DNA of 27,404 nt from CAZQEZ01 sp964592475 (GTDB taxonomy: Bacteria > Bacteroidota > Bacteroidia > Cytophagales > Cyclobacteriaceae): positions 1 to 27,404 of the forward strand of contig CAZQEZ010000058.1 in the NCBI GenBank assembly GCA_964592475.1, given 5' to 3'. Positions 14,752 to 23,052 of the stretch are shown here, piece after piece. Numbering within the stretch: position 1 is the stretch's first letter; each line of letters starts with the position of its first letter. The notes beneath the pieces were generated by a model. That model made no database searches. It was not told where the DNA came from and saw nothing but the letters and a program-made list of their open reading frames with translations. The position numbers and the translations under genes are program-made.

Positions 14752-16116
14752 TTAACGGCCAAAAAGCGGTTTTCCCCTGAGCATTTTCAAGCAGTTAACC
14801 ATCGAGCGGGCTGAATGATAGCTGGCTTTCCAATGTTGGCCTTTTAGCATTTGCTTAGCTTCAGGAGTATTATCGATGCCCCAGGCATACCAGCCACCAT
14901 TAATAGGGTCGAGTTGGTATTGTATAGTGTAGCTCCAAAGTTTTTCAAATGCTTGCCAGTATTTTTCTTCTTCAGGAAAATATTGATACATCATCAAAAG
15001 TGCATTTAAACCTTCAGCAGTTACCCACCAAGCTTTTCCCGGAGTTATAATTTCCATCTGTTCATCCTGATAGATACCTTCGTAATAAAAGCCTCCTTTT
15101 TCCTGATCCCAGCCTTTGGCCAAGGCATGATCTACCATTTTTTTACCGAGGTAAAGGGTTGTGCTGTCATCAGGCATTCCCAATTCATAGGCAGCTTCCA
15201 TCAGCAAAAAGGCGGTTTCTACATCGTGTCCAAATGTAATATGATCGAGATGATAATGTAGGCGCCGGTAGGCAGGTACAGAATCTTTAAAGGTAACCAG
15301 TTGCCAGTCAGGCTGAAAATAAAGGTGCAAGTAGCCATCGCGATTAATCATAGTGTCGCGCACGATGTAAAACATTTCGGCAAGCCGTTTTTTTACCAAT
15401 TCATCATGACTCACTTTATAAAGTTGGCTGAATGCTTCAAGTAAATGGATGCTGCTGTTATAATCTTTTAATCCTAAAGATCCGTTTTTTGGCTCAAACG
15501 ATGCATCCGATTTTATAGGTTCACCATTTTGTTGCAGGTGCTGAAAATAGCCACCATGCTTTTTGTCATGGCTATTTTCTTCCAACCAATTAAAAGCATG
15601 GATTGCCAGCTGAAGTGCATTTTTGTCGTTGCTATATTGGTAATAAGTAGCAGCAGCGTAAATACCAAATGCATTGCCATAAGCAGTTTTGCGACCTGCT
15701 TTTATGGTATCCAATAAATTTCCTTCACGATCTACTATATCAAAAAATCCACCAAAATCTGTGTCCCACATGGTATTGTACAAATTTTTAAAACCATGTG
15801 CAGCGATGTTTTTTAGGGTATCGCTGTCTTTATAATGAATTCCCACGTAGGCAGGAGTCCAGGAGTGGCGGGTTTGGGCCACTATTATTTTATCATATGG
15901 AGGCTGCGCTTCCCATTGGGAGTTCCAGGTAGGAATAAATCCGCCATGCAAAGAATCCACACTCATTGGATACCATTTTTCTAGAATTGCGTTGTTTAAT
16001 ACAGAATCTATCTCAATTAAGTATCTTTGATTGAGCGAACCGGTTTTATTTTCAGTTTGTTTACATGAAAAAATTACAATAGGTATTAGGATTATAAGCT
16101 TTTTAATTGGTTTCAT
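14752..16116 (-). CDS. AGE-family epimerase/isomerase lipoprotein
   Basis: A 454-residue protein. The N-terminus is a lipoprotein signal with lipobox IFSC at residue ~18 (Phe at -2 is unusual), and the mature part begins KQTENK. The rest matches the (alpha/alpha)6 barrel of the N-acylglucosamine 2-epimerase/cellobiose 2-epimerase family: ARG/HIS pair in QTRHSW, GGFFDIVDREGN, an HLLEAFSQLY helix, DHITFGHDVETAFLL, KAWWVTAEGLNALL and HWKASYHSARSM. The conserved histidines in these motifs are the expected proton-transfer residues. Cytoplasmic enzymes epimerise GlcNAc or beta-1,4-disaccharides; here the anchor places it in the periplasm or outer membrane. No polysaccharide-utilisation genes flank it. 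Substrate unknown. Confidence 0.85.
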   Translation of the reverse strand: MKPIKKLIILIPIVIFSCKQTENKTGSLNQRYLIEIDSVLNNAILEKWYPMSVDSLHGGFIPTWNSQWEAQPPYDKIIVAQTRHSWTPAYVGIHYKDSDTLKNIAAHGFKNLYNTMWDTDFGGFFDIVDREGNLLDTIKAGRKTAYGNAFGIYAAATYYQYSNDKNALQLAIHAFNWLEENSHDKKHGGYFQHLQQNGEPIKSDASFEPKNGSLGLKDYNSSIHLLEAFSQLYKVSHDELVKKRLAEMFYIVRDTMINRDGYLHLYFQPDWQLVTFKDSVPAYRRLHYHLDHITFGHDVETAFLLMEAAYELGMPDDSTTLYLGKKMVDHALAKGWDQEKGGFYYEGIYQDEQMEIITPGKAWWVTAEGLNALLMMYQYFPEEEKYWQAFEKLWSYTIQYQLDPINGGWYAWGIDNTPEAKQMLKGQHWKASYHSARSMVNCLKMLRGKPLFGR

Positions 16117-16174
16117 GTTGAATTTTTATAATTTTAAGCCAATATTTTGATATACTAATTTAATTTAAATAATA

Positions 16175-18337
16175 ATGAAGCAATTATTTATAGCCTTATT
16201 TCTTTTGCTTGCGCAAATGCTTTATGTACAAGCGCAAATATTGGAACCAGCAGTATGGAATTTTGAGATAAGTAGCGAAAATGTAAATGTAGGCGAAGAA
16301 GTTGATTTGATTTTTACCGCTACCATCGATCCAAAATGGTATTTATATTCATCGGATTTTGACCCCGACCTGGGGCCTAAGGTTACCACATTTATTTTCG
16401 ATGAAAATAAGAGCTATAGTTTAGTAGGTGATGTAAAGCCTGATAATCCCGAGGAAAAATATGATGATATTTTTGAAGGAAAGGTGACCTTCTTCAAGGG
16501 TACTGGAAAATTTATCCAAACCATAAAATTATTGCAGCCCCAGGTAAAAATTGAAGGAATAATCGATTATCAGGTTTGCTCTGATATTGATGGGCGGTGC
16601 ATACCTTTCGAGCAGGATTTTGCGTTTGCCATAGCTACCCGGCAAAAAGTAAAGGTTAAGGAAGAAGTAAATAAGCCTGAAAAGCAAGAAAGCAATGATG
16701 AAAAAGCAGCAGAAGATAATGGTGAAGATGAAAAAGATACTGCTACCATTGCTGATATTAAACCCCTGAAACTTGATGATGAAAAGGAAGAATCTTCGGA
16801 AGAAGAAAATTACAAGAATAAACAAACTACTGGTGTGGGTACCATGTTTCTGAAAAGAGATTCTCAGGCAGCTTATTCTTTGTTAGCCTTTATGATTTTT
16901 GCATTTATAGGAGGAGTAGGTGCTGTAATGACACCGTGTGTATATCCCATGATACCTATGACGGTAGCTTTTTTTAGTAAAAACACTGAAAATAAATCTA
17001 AAGCTCGTTTTCAAGCCTTAATTTATGGTTTTTCTATTATATTTATTTTCACTGTTATTGGTATTGCTGTTACCTTAGTTTTTGGTCCTGAGGTATGGAA
17101 CGAGATTGCCACCAGCGCCTTGGCTAATATTATTTTCTTTACAATTTTCTTTGTTTTCGCATTATCATTTTTTGGACTATTTGAAATAGCTCTACCTAGT
17201 AAGTTTGTAAATAATATTGATAAAAAAGCTGATAAAGGAGGTTTGGTAGGAGTATTTTTTATGGCACTTACGCTGGTAGTAGTTTCATTTAGTTGTACTG
17301 CTCCTATTGCTGGTATGATTTTGATTGAATCTACCCAAGGGTCTATTGTAAAACCTGCATTTGGCATGTTTGCATTTTCTTTAGCATTTGCTATTCCTTT
17401 TACCCTGTTTGCTATATTTCCCCAATGGCTCAATAATTTACCAAAATCAGGTGGCTGGCTTAATTCGGTAAAAGTAGTTTTGGGCTTTCTTGAATTAGCA
17501 TTAGGTTTAAAATTTTTGAGTGTAGCCGACACAGTTTATCATTGGGGCTTACTGGATAGGGATGTTTACATTACGCTTTGGATCGTGATCTTTGCTCTTA
17601 TGGGTTTTTACTTGTTGGGCAAAATTAAATTACCCCACGATAGTGAATTAAAACATATTAGTGTATTTCGTTTATTATTGGCAATAGTTACTTTTAGTTT
17701 TGTAATATATCTGGTTCCGGGATTATTTGGAGCACCGTTAAAACCATTGGCTGGTTATTTACCTCCTATTTCTTCGCAAGACTTTAACATGAACCAGTCA
17801 TCGTCCGGTAGATATTTTGCTTCAACTGAAGATAATTTATGTGATGAACCCAAGCATGATGAATTTTTAGATTTCCCTTATGCTGTCCAAGGTTATTTTG
17901 ATTATGAACAAGCTTTGGCATGCGCCAAAGAGCAAGATAAGCCATTGTTCCTCGATTTTACCGGTCATGGTTGTGTAAATTGCCGGGAGATGGAAGCTAC
18001 GGTATTGTCTGAGCCTGAAGTTTTACAAATTTTAAATGAAGAATATCTGGTAGTAGCGCTGTTTGTAGATGAAAAAACTGAACTTCCGGAAGTTGACTGG
18101 TATGTATCAGAATATGATGGAAAAGTAAAGAAAAGCATAGGTAAGCAAAATGCCGATTTTCAAATTGTGAGATATTCTAATAATGCACAACCATATTACG
18201 TATTATTAGACAACCAGGAAAGACTATTGGCACAACCAGTAGCCTATGATTTAAATGTTGAAAATTTCGTGAATTATCTGCAAGCAGGCTTAAAAGAATT
18301 TGAAGACCGGCAGGAAAGTACAGTGGCAAATAATTGA
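16175..18337 (+). CDS. dsbD: Thiol:disulfide interchange protein DsbD
   Basis: A 720-residue protein with all three DsbD parts. After a signal peptide (cleavage near VQAQ), the N-terminal periplasmic domain contains VCSDIDGRCIP with two Cys. A strongly acidic Lys/Glu-rich linker covers residues ~165-220. The membrane domain (about eight helices, residues ~225-540) holds TPCVYPMIPM with Cys255 and SFSCTAPIAG with Cys374, the pair that passes electrons. The C-terminal thioredoxin domain carries the C-x-x-C of GHGCVNC (Cys600, Cys603). The protein transfers reducing power from cytoplasmic thioredoxin to the periplasm. It is divergent from the AGE lipoprotein with 58 bases between the starts. The family identification is secure; the partner proteins are not in the window. 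Confidence 0.95.
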   Translation: MKQLFIALFLLLAQMLYVQAQILEPAVWNFEISSENVNVGEEVDLIFTATIDPKWYLYSSDFDPDLGPKVTTFIFDENKSYSLVGDVKPDNPEEKYDDIFEGKVTFFKGTGKFIQTIKLLQPQVKIEGIIDYQVCSDIDGRCIPFEQDFAFAIATRQKVKVKEEVNKPEKQESNDEKAAEDNGEDEKDTATIADIKPLKLDDEKEESSEEENYKNKQTTGVGTMFLKRDSQAAYSLLAFMIFAFIGGVGAVMTPCVYPMIPMTVAFFSKNTENKSKARFQALIYGFSIIFIFTVIGIAVTLVFGPEVWNEIATSALANIIFFTIFFVFALSFFGLFEIALPSKFVNNIDKKADKGGLVGVFFMALTLVVVSFSCTAPIAGMILIESTQGSIVKPAFGMFAFSLAFAIPFTLFAIFPQWLNNLPKSGGWLNSVKVVLGFLELALGLKFLSVADTVYHWGLLDRDVYITLWIVIFALMGFYLLGKIKLPHDSELKHISVFRLLLAIVTFSFVIYLVPGLFGAPLKPLAGYLPPISSQDFNMNQSSSGRYFASTEDNLCDEPKHDEFLDFPYAVQGYFDYEQALACAKEQDKPLFLDFTGHGCVNCREMEATVLSEPEVLQILNEEYLVVALFVDEKTELPEVDWYVSEYDGKVKKSIGKQNADFQIVRYSNNAQPYYVLLDNQERLLAQPVAYDLNVENFVNYLQAGLKEFEDRQESTVANN

Positions 18338-18617
18338 GGGTGATAAATGGGAAAATTCAGCTTATCGTAGGTTTAATATCTGGAATAATTCGAAGATTCA
18401 AGAGCAGAAAACCGAAAGTTGGGTTTTTCAGATCCCATTTGTAATGCAAAGTACTAGTAGGTTTGTCAATTCCATGCCTAGGCTTGCTCGATTAAATCGC
18501 ATGTGTAGAAACGAATGATATATCTATTTTCAGGAGTCTATCGGCAAGCAGCAGATCAAATATTATCAAGCAGAAATAGGTAAAGCAAGAATAAGGATTT
18601 CAATTTATTGTTTATAT
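18338..18617. other. Convergent intergenic region without a recognised gene
   Basis: This 280-base stretch lies between the converging ends of dsbD and the small gene behind gltX. One plus-strand frame stays open from within dsbD to 18518, but the protein it would encode resembles nothing I know and lacks a good start. No terminator hairpin with a T tract was found. Confidence 0.4.
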
Positions 18618-18848
18618 CTATTCCTCGCCACCTTTCTCATTTTCATTGTTTTTCTCGTCTTTTTCATCTATCTCCCTTAGCTTTTTATCGTCCACGTGTT
18701 TATTGAGAAACTCATTGATCTTGTCAATGTTGAAGTTCGTTTTTATTTCTCCAAAAGAGTCTATATGTACATCGAAACCACTGAGTTCGGGATTCACCTT
18801 TGGCTTATCACTTTTCTTTTTGCTATCTTTTTTAGGTTTTTTGCTCAT
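18618..18848 (-). CDS. Small highly charged protein downstream of gltX
   Basis: A 76-residue protein in three zones: a Lys-rich start (KKPKKDSKKKSDKPK), a middle part with regular sequence (LSGFDVHIDSFGEIKTNFNI, then DKINEFLNKHV) and an acidic end (DEKDEKNNENEKGGEE). There is no signal or membrane segment. The middle part looks like a short beta-beta-alpha unit and is probably the conserved core. The gene starts 2 bases after the gltX stop and so must be translated from the gltX mRNA. I do not recognise the family and give no function. The zwitterionic, disordered ends would be compatible with an RNA- or protein-binding tether. Confidence 0.7.
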   Translation of the reverse strand: MSKKPKKDSKKKSDKPKVNPELSGFDVHIDSFGEIKTNFNIDKINEFLNKHVDDKKLREIDEKDEKNNENEKGGEE

Positions 18849-18850
18849 TT

Positions 18851-20392
18851 TTAGGTTTTTACTTTATCATGTAACGAGTCAATTGCTTTTTCAATTCTTT
18901 CTATTACTTCTTTTTTGCCCAGTATTTCCAACACGTCCATCAAATCGGGGCCAGCACCACTACCGGTAAGTGATAATCGCAATGCCTGCATTACCTTACC
19001 CATTTTCACATCCTGTATGGCCAATACTTGTTCTAAAGCAGCTTTTAGGTTGTCTTTCTGCCAATCTTCTATTTGCTTAAGCCTATCTGCATAAGCAGTC
19101 AATACTTTTTCAGCTTCTGCAGTCCATTTTTTATTTACAATTTTCTCATCATAGCTGTCAGGTTTTATAAAAAAGAATTGACTATCGTGCCATATGTCTG
19201 CTATGAATGTAATTCTTCCTTTCATCGCCTCACAAATTTTTTTAGCTTTTTCGTCGGGGTAATCTTCCATGCCATTATCTTTCAAGATTTCCATTAGCTC
19301 TTTTGCCAATGCAATGGGTTCGGTTTTTTTCAGGTATTCCTGATTAAACCATTTGGCTTTTTCGATATCGAATTTAGCACCCGCCTTATTGATCCGCTCC
19401 AGGCTAAACTTCTCAATTAGCTGCTCCATTGAAAATATTTCTTCTTCGGTACCAGGATTCCAGCCCAGCAATGCGAGAAAATTGATAAAAGCTTCTGGCT
19501 CGTAACCTGCTTCTTTAAAACCTAATAATTGTTCATTAGATTGAGGGTCTTGCCACTGCATAGGGAAGATAGGAAATCCATGTTTTACCGAGTCCCGCTT
19601 GCTCAGTTTGCCATTGCCATCCGGTTTTAAAATAAGTGGCAAGTGTGCAAATTTGGGCATGGTATCTTCCCAGCCAAGGTACCGGTACAGCAACACATGC
19701 AAAGGTGCTGAAGGTAACCATTCCTCTCCTCTTATCACGTGAGTCACTTTCATCAGGTAATCGTCCACTACATTGGCCAGGTGATAAGTGGGCATGCCAT
19801 CCGATTTTAAAAGAATTTTATCATCAATCGTGGTAGAAAGTACTACCACCCAATTTCTAATTAAATCATTGAACCGCACCTCTTCTTTTTTCGGTACTTT
19901 TAATCTTATCACGTACGGATCGCCATTTTCAATTTTTTGCTTAACTGCCTCTTTGCTCAAGGTAAGTGAATTGGTCATGTTGGTGCGGGTAATGGCATTG
20001 TATTGAGGGTTTGCTACCCTTGCTTCTTTCAATCTTTCACGCATAGCTTCCAATTCTTCCTGTGTATCAAAAGCATAATATGCTTTACCTTCTTCAACCA
20101 GTTGATTGGCATATTTGCGATACATTTCAGAGCGTTCTGATTGCCGGTAGGGCTCATAGGTACCTCCTGCTAAGGGTCCTTCGTCAAGGGAAATACCTGC
20201 CCACTTCAATGATTGGTGAATGTAATCTTCTGTGCCTTCTACATATCTATTTTGGTCGGTATCCTCTATTCTTAATATCATGGTGCCACCATTTTTGCGG
20301 GCAAAAAGGTAATTATAAAGCGCGGTGCGCAAACCGCCAATATGTAATGGGCCTGTTGGGCTGGGTGCAAATCTTACTCTTATATCTGACAT
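18851..20392 (-). CDS. gltX: Glutamyl-tRNA synthetase
   Basis: A 513-residue class I aminoacyl-tRNA synthetase. The N-terminus has RFAPSPTGPLHIGG with the HIGH-type motif at 17-20; IRGEEWLPSAPLH lies in the Rossmann core; the KMSKS-type motif is KLSKR at 262-266. The C-terminal helical anticodon-binding region ends DSLHDKVKT. It charges tRNA(Glu) with glutamate. Length and motif order are normal. The non-discriminating form (also charging tRNA(Gln)) cannot be told from sequence alone by eye. It has a promoter-like TAACTTTG 25 bases upstream and is followed after 2 bases by the small charged protein. Confidence 0.98.
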   Translation of the reverse strand: MSDIRVRFAPSPTGPLHIGGLRTALYNYLFARKNGGTMILRIEDTDQNRYVEGTEDYIHQSLKWAGISLDEGPLAGGTYEPYRQSERSEMYRKYANQLVEEGKAYYAFDTQEELEAMRERLKEARVANPQYNAITRTNMTNSLTLSKEAVKQKIENGDPYVIRLKVPKKEEVRFNDLIRNWVVVLSTTIDDKILLKSDGMPTYHLANVVDDYLMKVTHVIRGEEWLPSAPLHVLLYRYLGWEDTMPKFAHLPLILKPDGNGKLSKRDSVKHGFPIFPMQWQDPQSNEQLLGFKEAGYEPEAFINFLALLGWNPGTEEEIFSMEQLIEKFSLERINKAGAKFDIEKAKWFNQEYLKKTEPIALAKELMEILKDNGMEDYPDEKAKKICEAMKGRITFIADIWHDSQFFFIKPDSYDEKIVNKKWTAEAEKVLTAYADRLKQIEDWQKDNLKAALEQVLAIQDVKMGKVMQALRLSLTGSGAGPDLMDVLEILGKKEVIERIEKAIDSLHDKVKT

Positions 20393-20417
20393 TTGTTATC
20401 TGATCAAAATTAGGGCG

Positions 20418-20425
20418 CAAAGTTA
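20418..20425 (-). promoter_or_regulatory. gltX promoter, -7 box
   Basis: On the minus strand this reads TAACTTTG, a full match to TAnnTTTG, 25 bases before the gltX ATG. The -33 region has only a partial match (GTTT). Confidence 0.5.
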
Positions 20426-20562
20426 CAAAAACTTCAAGGCCATTGAAACGATCTTTGTTTTATTACTTTAATGGAAAAGGTTGCTTAGTAGTTTTGTTTG
20501 CTTCCCAAGTTACTTGAACATATGCCTTACGTGTGGGTTAGATTTTCTAAAAAGCATTTTTT

Positions 20563-20898
20563 ATGGAAAGAGAAATTTTAAATAACAACCAGCATAGCTT
20601 TACTATCGATGGTGAAAATGGAAATAAAACAGTAACATTAAAAACTTTAGAATCGGCTGATGATGCCAGTTTTCTTACCTATGACCAATCACTGGTATTA
20701 AAGATTTTAAAGGATGGAGAGCATGTAGTGAAAGATTTTATTTCTCATTTCCCAATCAAAGGTCAGGAATCCAGAATAGCCGAATTAAACCAAACTTTTA
20801 GTAATTTCAATGAATTAATTATAGCTGTACATTCTGAAAATGAGTTGCTTAGCGGCGACATCAATTTTAATATTTTTGTAAACTACGAATATGAATAA
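20563..20898 (+). CDS. Hypothetical protein, 111 residues
   Basis: A soluble acidic protein with no signal peptide or membrane span. The sequence alternates short strands (HSFTIDGE, KTVTLKTLE, FNIFVNYEYE at the end) with helices (QSLVLKILKDGEHVVKDFI, ESRIAELNQTFSNFNELII). I do not recognise a family. It stands alone: 170 bases divergent from gltX and 71 bases before the next gene on the same strand, which could be cotranscribed. The frame is clean and codon use resembles neighbouring housekeeping genes, so it is probably real. Confidence 0.6.
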   Translation: MEREILNNNQHSFTIDGENGNKTVTLKTLESADDASFLTYDQSLVLKILKDGEHVVKDFISHFPIKGQESRIAELNQTFSNFNELIIAVHSENELLSGDINFNIFVNYEYE

Positions 20899-20969
20899 TT
20901 GAGAAAAGATCAGCAGAAGCGATTGTGAAAGAGTAATGAATTTGGCCTTTCTATTAATTCTTCATCATT

Positions 20970-21806
20970 ATGACACCATACAAATTTTCTTCACTGGCTC
21001 GTCCTTTGGACTTTAAGTACCGCACTAATCTGGCGGTAGTATTAATTGTAGTGACCACCATTTTTTCCTACAGTTTTTTTCACGATCAGGATGGCATTAA
21101 TTTGGGAGATAGATTAATCACAGGATTAATTCTTGCTTTCAATTTATTTATAGGCTGGGCACTGGCCAGAGAGCTGGATCCCGATGAGCCTTATGCCGGA
21201 TTTTTAGCCATGGCTCTGATCATTTGCGCCTACCTATTTGATCTTTATGCCGGCACAGCTTTTCTGCTACTTTTATTGCTGCTAATGTTGCAGCGCATTA
21301 CCAATCGGGTTACCGGCTTACCGGCAAAATGGGTGGATACTATTTTTGTTGTAATTTTAGCTGGTTATCTTTCCTTTACCATCAATTGGACGGTTGGCTT
21401 AATTGCTGGTTTGGCCCTTTGGATTGATTTCAAATCGCCAGCTCCACATATCAGGCATGGATGGGCCTCAATAGTAATATTTCTTGTTTCCATTGTTGCG
21501 CTTGTACTAGATCCCATGCCTGTCACATTTGCAATTAATAACATATATCTAGTAGCAGGTTCATTAATAATTTTTATACCGTATATAATTTTTTCGGTTC
21601 CTGTAGTAAGCTTAACCGATGCCACTGGCGAAAAAATATCTAATAAAAGAATTCAGTTAACTCAAATACTATCGCTTTTTACTTTGATCATGTTTATATT
21701 CTGGCAAGGTTTAGGTGGTTTTCTACTTTTAATGCCTCTTTGGGCTACCATGCTTGCTCTGTGTTTTTTCAGGGTTTATCGACTAATCATAAATCTTGTA
21801 AAATGA
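20970..21806 (+). CDS. Polytopic membrane protein of unknown function
   Basis: A 278-residue protein with about nine hydrophobic helices, spread over the entire length: for example near 22-40 (LAVVLIVVTTIFSYSFF), 50-66 (LITGLILAFNLFIGWAL), 76-90, 94-108 (a run of ten Leu-dominated residues), 125-150, 165-182, 190-212, 228-245 and 250-268. A loop after helix 2 has ARELDPDEPYAGF, which is charged and could be functional. No transporter signature, histidine box or enzyme motif is visible. Start: the ATG at 20970; the context upstream is AT-rich. I cannot name the family. A scaffold or transport role would be guesswork. Confidence 0.7.
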   Translation: MTPYKFSSLARPLDFKYRTNLAVVLIVVTTIFSYSFFHDQDGINLGDRLITGLILAFNLFIGWALARELDPDEPYAGFLAMALIICAYLFDLYAGTAFLLLLLLLMLQRITNRVTGLPAKWVDTIFVVILAGYLSFTINWTVGLIAGLALWIDFKSPAPHIRHGWASIVIFLVSIVALVLDPMPVTFAINNIYLVAGSLIIFIPYIIFSVPVVSLTDATGEKISNKRIQLTQILSLFTLIMFIFWQGLGGFLLLMPLWATMLALCFFRVYRLIINLVK

Positions 21807-21809
21807 TAT

Positions 21810-21911
21810 TTAAGGCTTTCTATTTCTTAAAGAAATGGCTGTTACCAGTATTATAATACCTCCGATGAAGAAGTACCATGGACTTTCACTGATAAGGAAA
21901 TACTCTCTAAC
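21810..21911 (-). other. Possible gene remnant or micropeptide with one membrane span
   Basis: A minus-strand frame without a standard start codon reads SPWYFFIGGIIILVTAISL, followed by a basic end RNRKP and TAA. The hydrophobic run with a positive tail is what one expects from the last helix of a small membrane protein. It may be the tail of a lost gene or chance. Confidence 0.2.
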
Positions 21912-21974
21912 TTATTTGCTTAAATTTAGTTATAAATAATCAAGTGATTTTTTCAACTTAAAATATTTAAAGTT

Positions 21975-22529
21975 ATGAAAATTAATATGAAAACTCTTTT
22001 ACCTGTACTATTTGCTGTAATTGCTTCTTCTTGTGTGAGCAACAAAAAATTCAGTACTGTACAGCAACAACGTGATGAAATTGCAGAAGATTTGAGTATT
22101 TGTCGCCAAAGAACAAACAATTTGGAGGCCAATCTCTCTGAGTTAAGACAAGAGGCCGCTGAAAATGAACAACTTGTAAGACAATTGGCCTCTGCCAAAA
22201 ATACCATAGCCGAACTTACCAGCGAAGTAGAAAAATGTGAAACAGAACTTACTGATGGTGTGGTGTTTAAAGTTCAAATTGGGGCATTCAAGCAGCGTGA
22301 CATATCGGTGCAATTAGACCAATCGGTAAATCTGGATATTGAAGAAACTCGGGAAGGAATGGATAAAGTAATGGTGGGCCAATTTAGAGAATTTAAAAAA
22401 GCAGATGAACTTAAAAAACATTTGCGAGCCATGGGAGTAAATAATGCCTGGATAGTAGCTTATGAAAATGGTAAAAGAGTAGCTTTGGGAGAAGTAACGG
22501 ATGTGATATTTGAAACCAATCGCGATTAA
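21975..22529 (+). CDS. SPOR-domain lipoprotein with coiled coil
   Basis: A 184-residue protein. The N-terminus is a lipoprotein signal with lipobox IASSC (Cys ~20). Residues ~28-95 form a heptad-rich coiled coil (NLEANLSELRQEAAENEQ, ASAKNTIAELTSEVEKCE). Residues ~100-175 resemble a SPOR domain: VVFKVQIGAFKQRD at its start and VMVGQFREFKKADELKKHL, then MGVNNAWIVAYENG. SPOR domains bind peptidoglycan stripped of stem peptides at division sites, so the protein probably tethers the outer membrane to septal cell wall. A second ATG four codons in (21987) is equally plausible. The next gene starts 22 bases later, so an operon with the PH-domain genes is possible. Confidence 0.8.
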   Translation: MKINMKTLLPVLFAVIASSCVSNKKFSTVQQQRDEIAEDLSICRQRTNNLEANLSELRQEAAENEQLVRQLASAKNTIAELTSEVEKCETELTDGVVFKVQIGAFKQRDISVQLDQSVNLDIEETREGMDKVMVGQFREFKKADELKKHLRAMGVNNAWIVAYENGKRVALGEVTDVIFETNRD

Positions 22530-22551
22530 TAAAGTGCGGTAAGTAAAATCA

Positions 22552-23052
22552 ATGATAGAAAATTTACCTATAGATACTTCCTCGCTTCCCCAGATGGAAA
22601 CGCTTGAATACCAAAAACACCCTAAACGTATTATAACTTTTTTTTTGATTAACCGGATCATTGGAGCGTTATTTTTGCTCATTCCGGTTATCATTCTGTA
22701 TTTTACTGAAAACACTTTTTTAGCAGCCTTAGGTATTGGATTATGGATACTATATTTGATTTTGGTAATTATCAATACCTTTAAAGAGTACAATCGTCGT
22801 GGGTATGCTTTACGCCAACGCGATATTGTGTATCGAAAAGGCTGGATTTTTTTTAGCAGCATAGTAGTGCCCTTTGGTAGGATACAACATACCGAGCTAT
22901 CGGAAGGGCCTCTTAATCGAATGTTTAAGCTTACCTCCCTCAAAATATACACCGCGGGTGGCTCCACTTCCGATCTTACTATTCCTGGTTTGGAGCATGA
23001 AGAAGCGCAAAGATTGCGTCAGTTTATCACTGAAAAATCAGCTGATGCATGA
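22552..23052 (+). CDS. PH-domain membrane protein, YdbS-like
   Basis: A 166-residue protein with two membrane helices (residues ~21-45 and 48-70) followed by a bacterial PH domain (bPH_2, DUF304): QRDIVYRKGWIFF, VVPFGRIQHTELSEGPL and LKIYTAGGSTSDLTIPGL. Its last four bases overlap the start of the next gene (ATGA), so the two are translationally coupled. Paired small/large members of this family (YdbS/YdbT in Bacillus subtilis) occur together, and loss of the B. subtilis pair changes tolerance to certain antimicrobial peptides. The molecular action is not established. Confidence 0.85.
   Translation: MIENLPIDTSSLPQMETLEYQKHPKRIITFFLINRIIGALFLLIPVIILYFTENTFLAALGIGLWILYLILVIINTFKEYNRRGYALRQRDIVYRKGWIFFSSIVVPFGRIQHTELSEGPLNRMFKLTSLKIYTAGGSTSDLTIPGLEHEEAQRLRQFITEKSADA

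Noticed and set aside
17023..17532. A 169-codon minus-strand frame in the dsbD membrane domain
   Set aside because: Antisense to conserved membrane helices and catalytic Cys codons of dsbD; a compositional shadow.
18300..18518. A 72-codon frame at the end of dsbD
   Set aside because: It starts inside dsbD in another frame and its sequence shows no family features. A four-helix-bundle relic was considered but the resemblance was too weak.
22314..22967. A 217-codon minus-strand frame across the SPOR lipoprotein and first PH gene
   Set aside because: It is antisense to two well-supported genes and its translation is low in recognisable structure.
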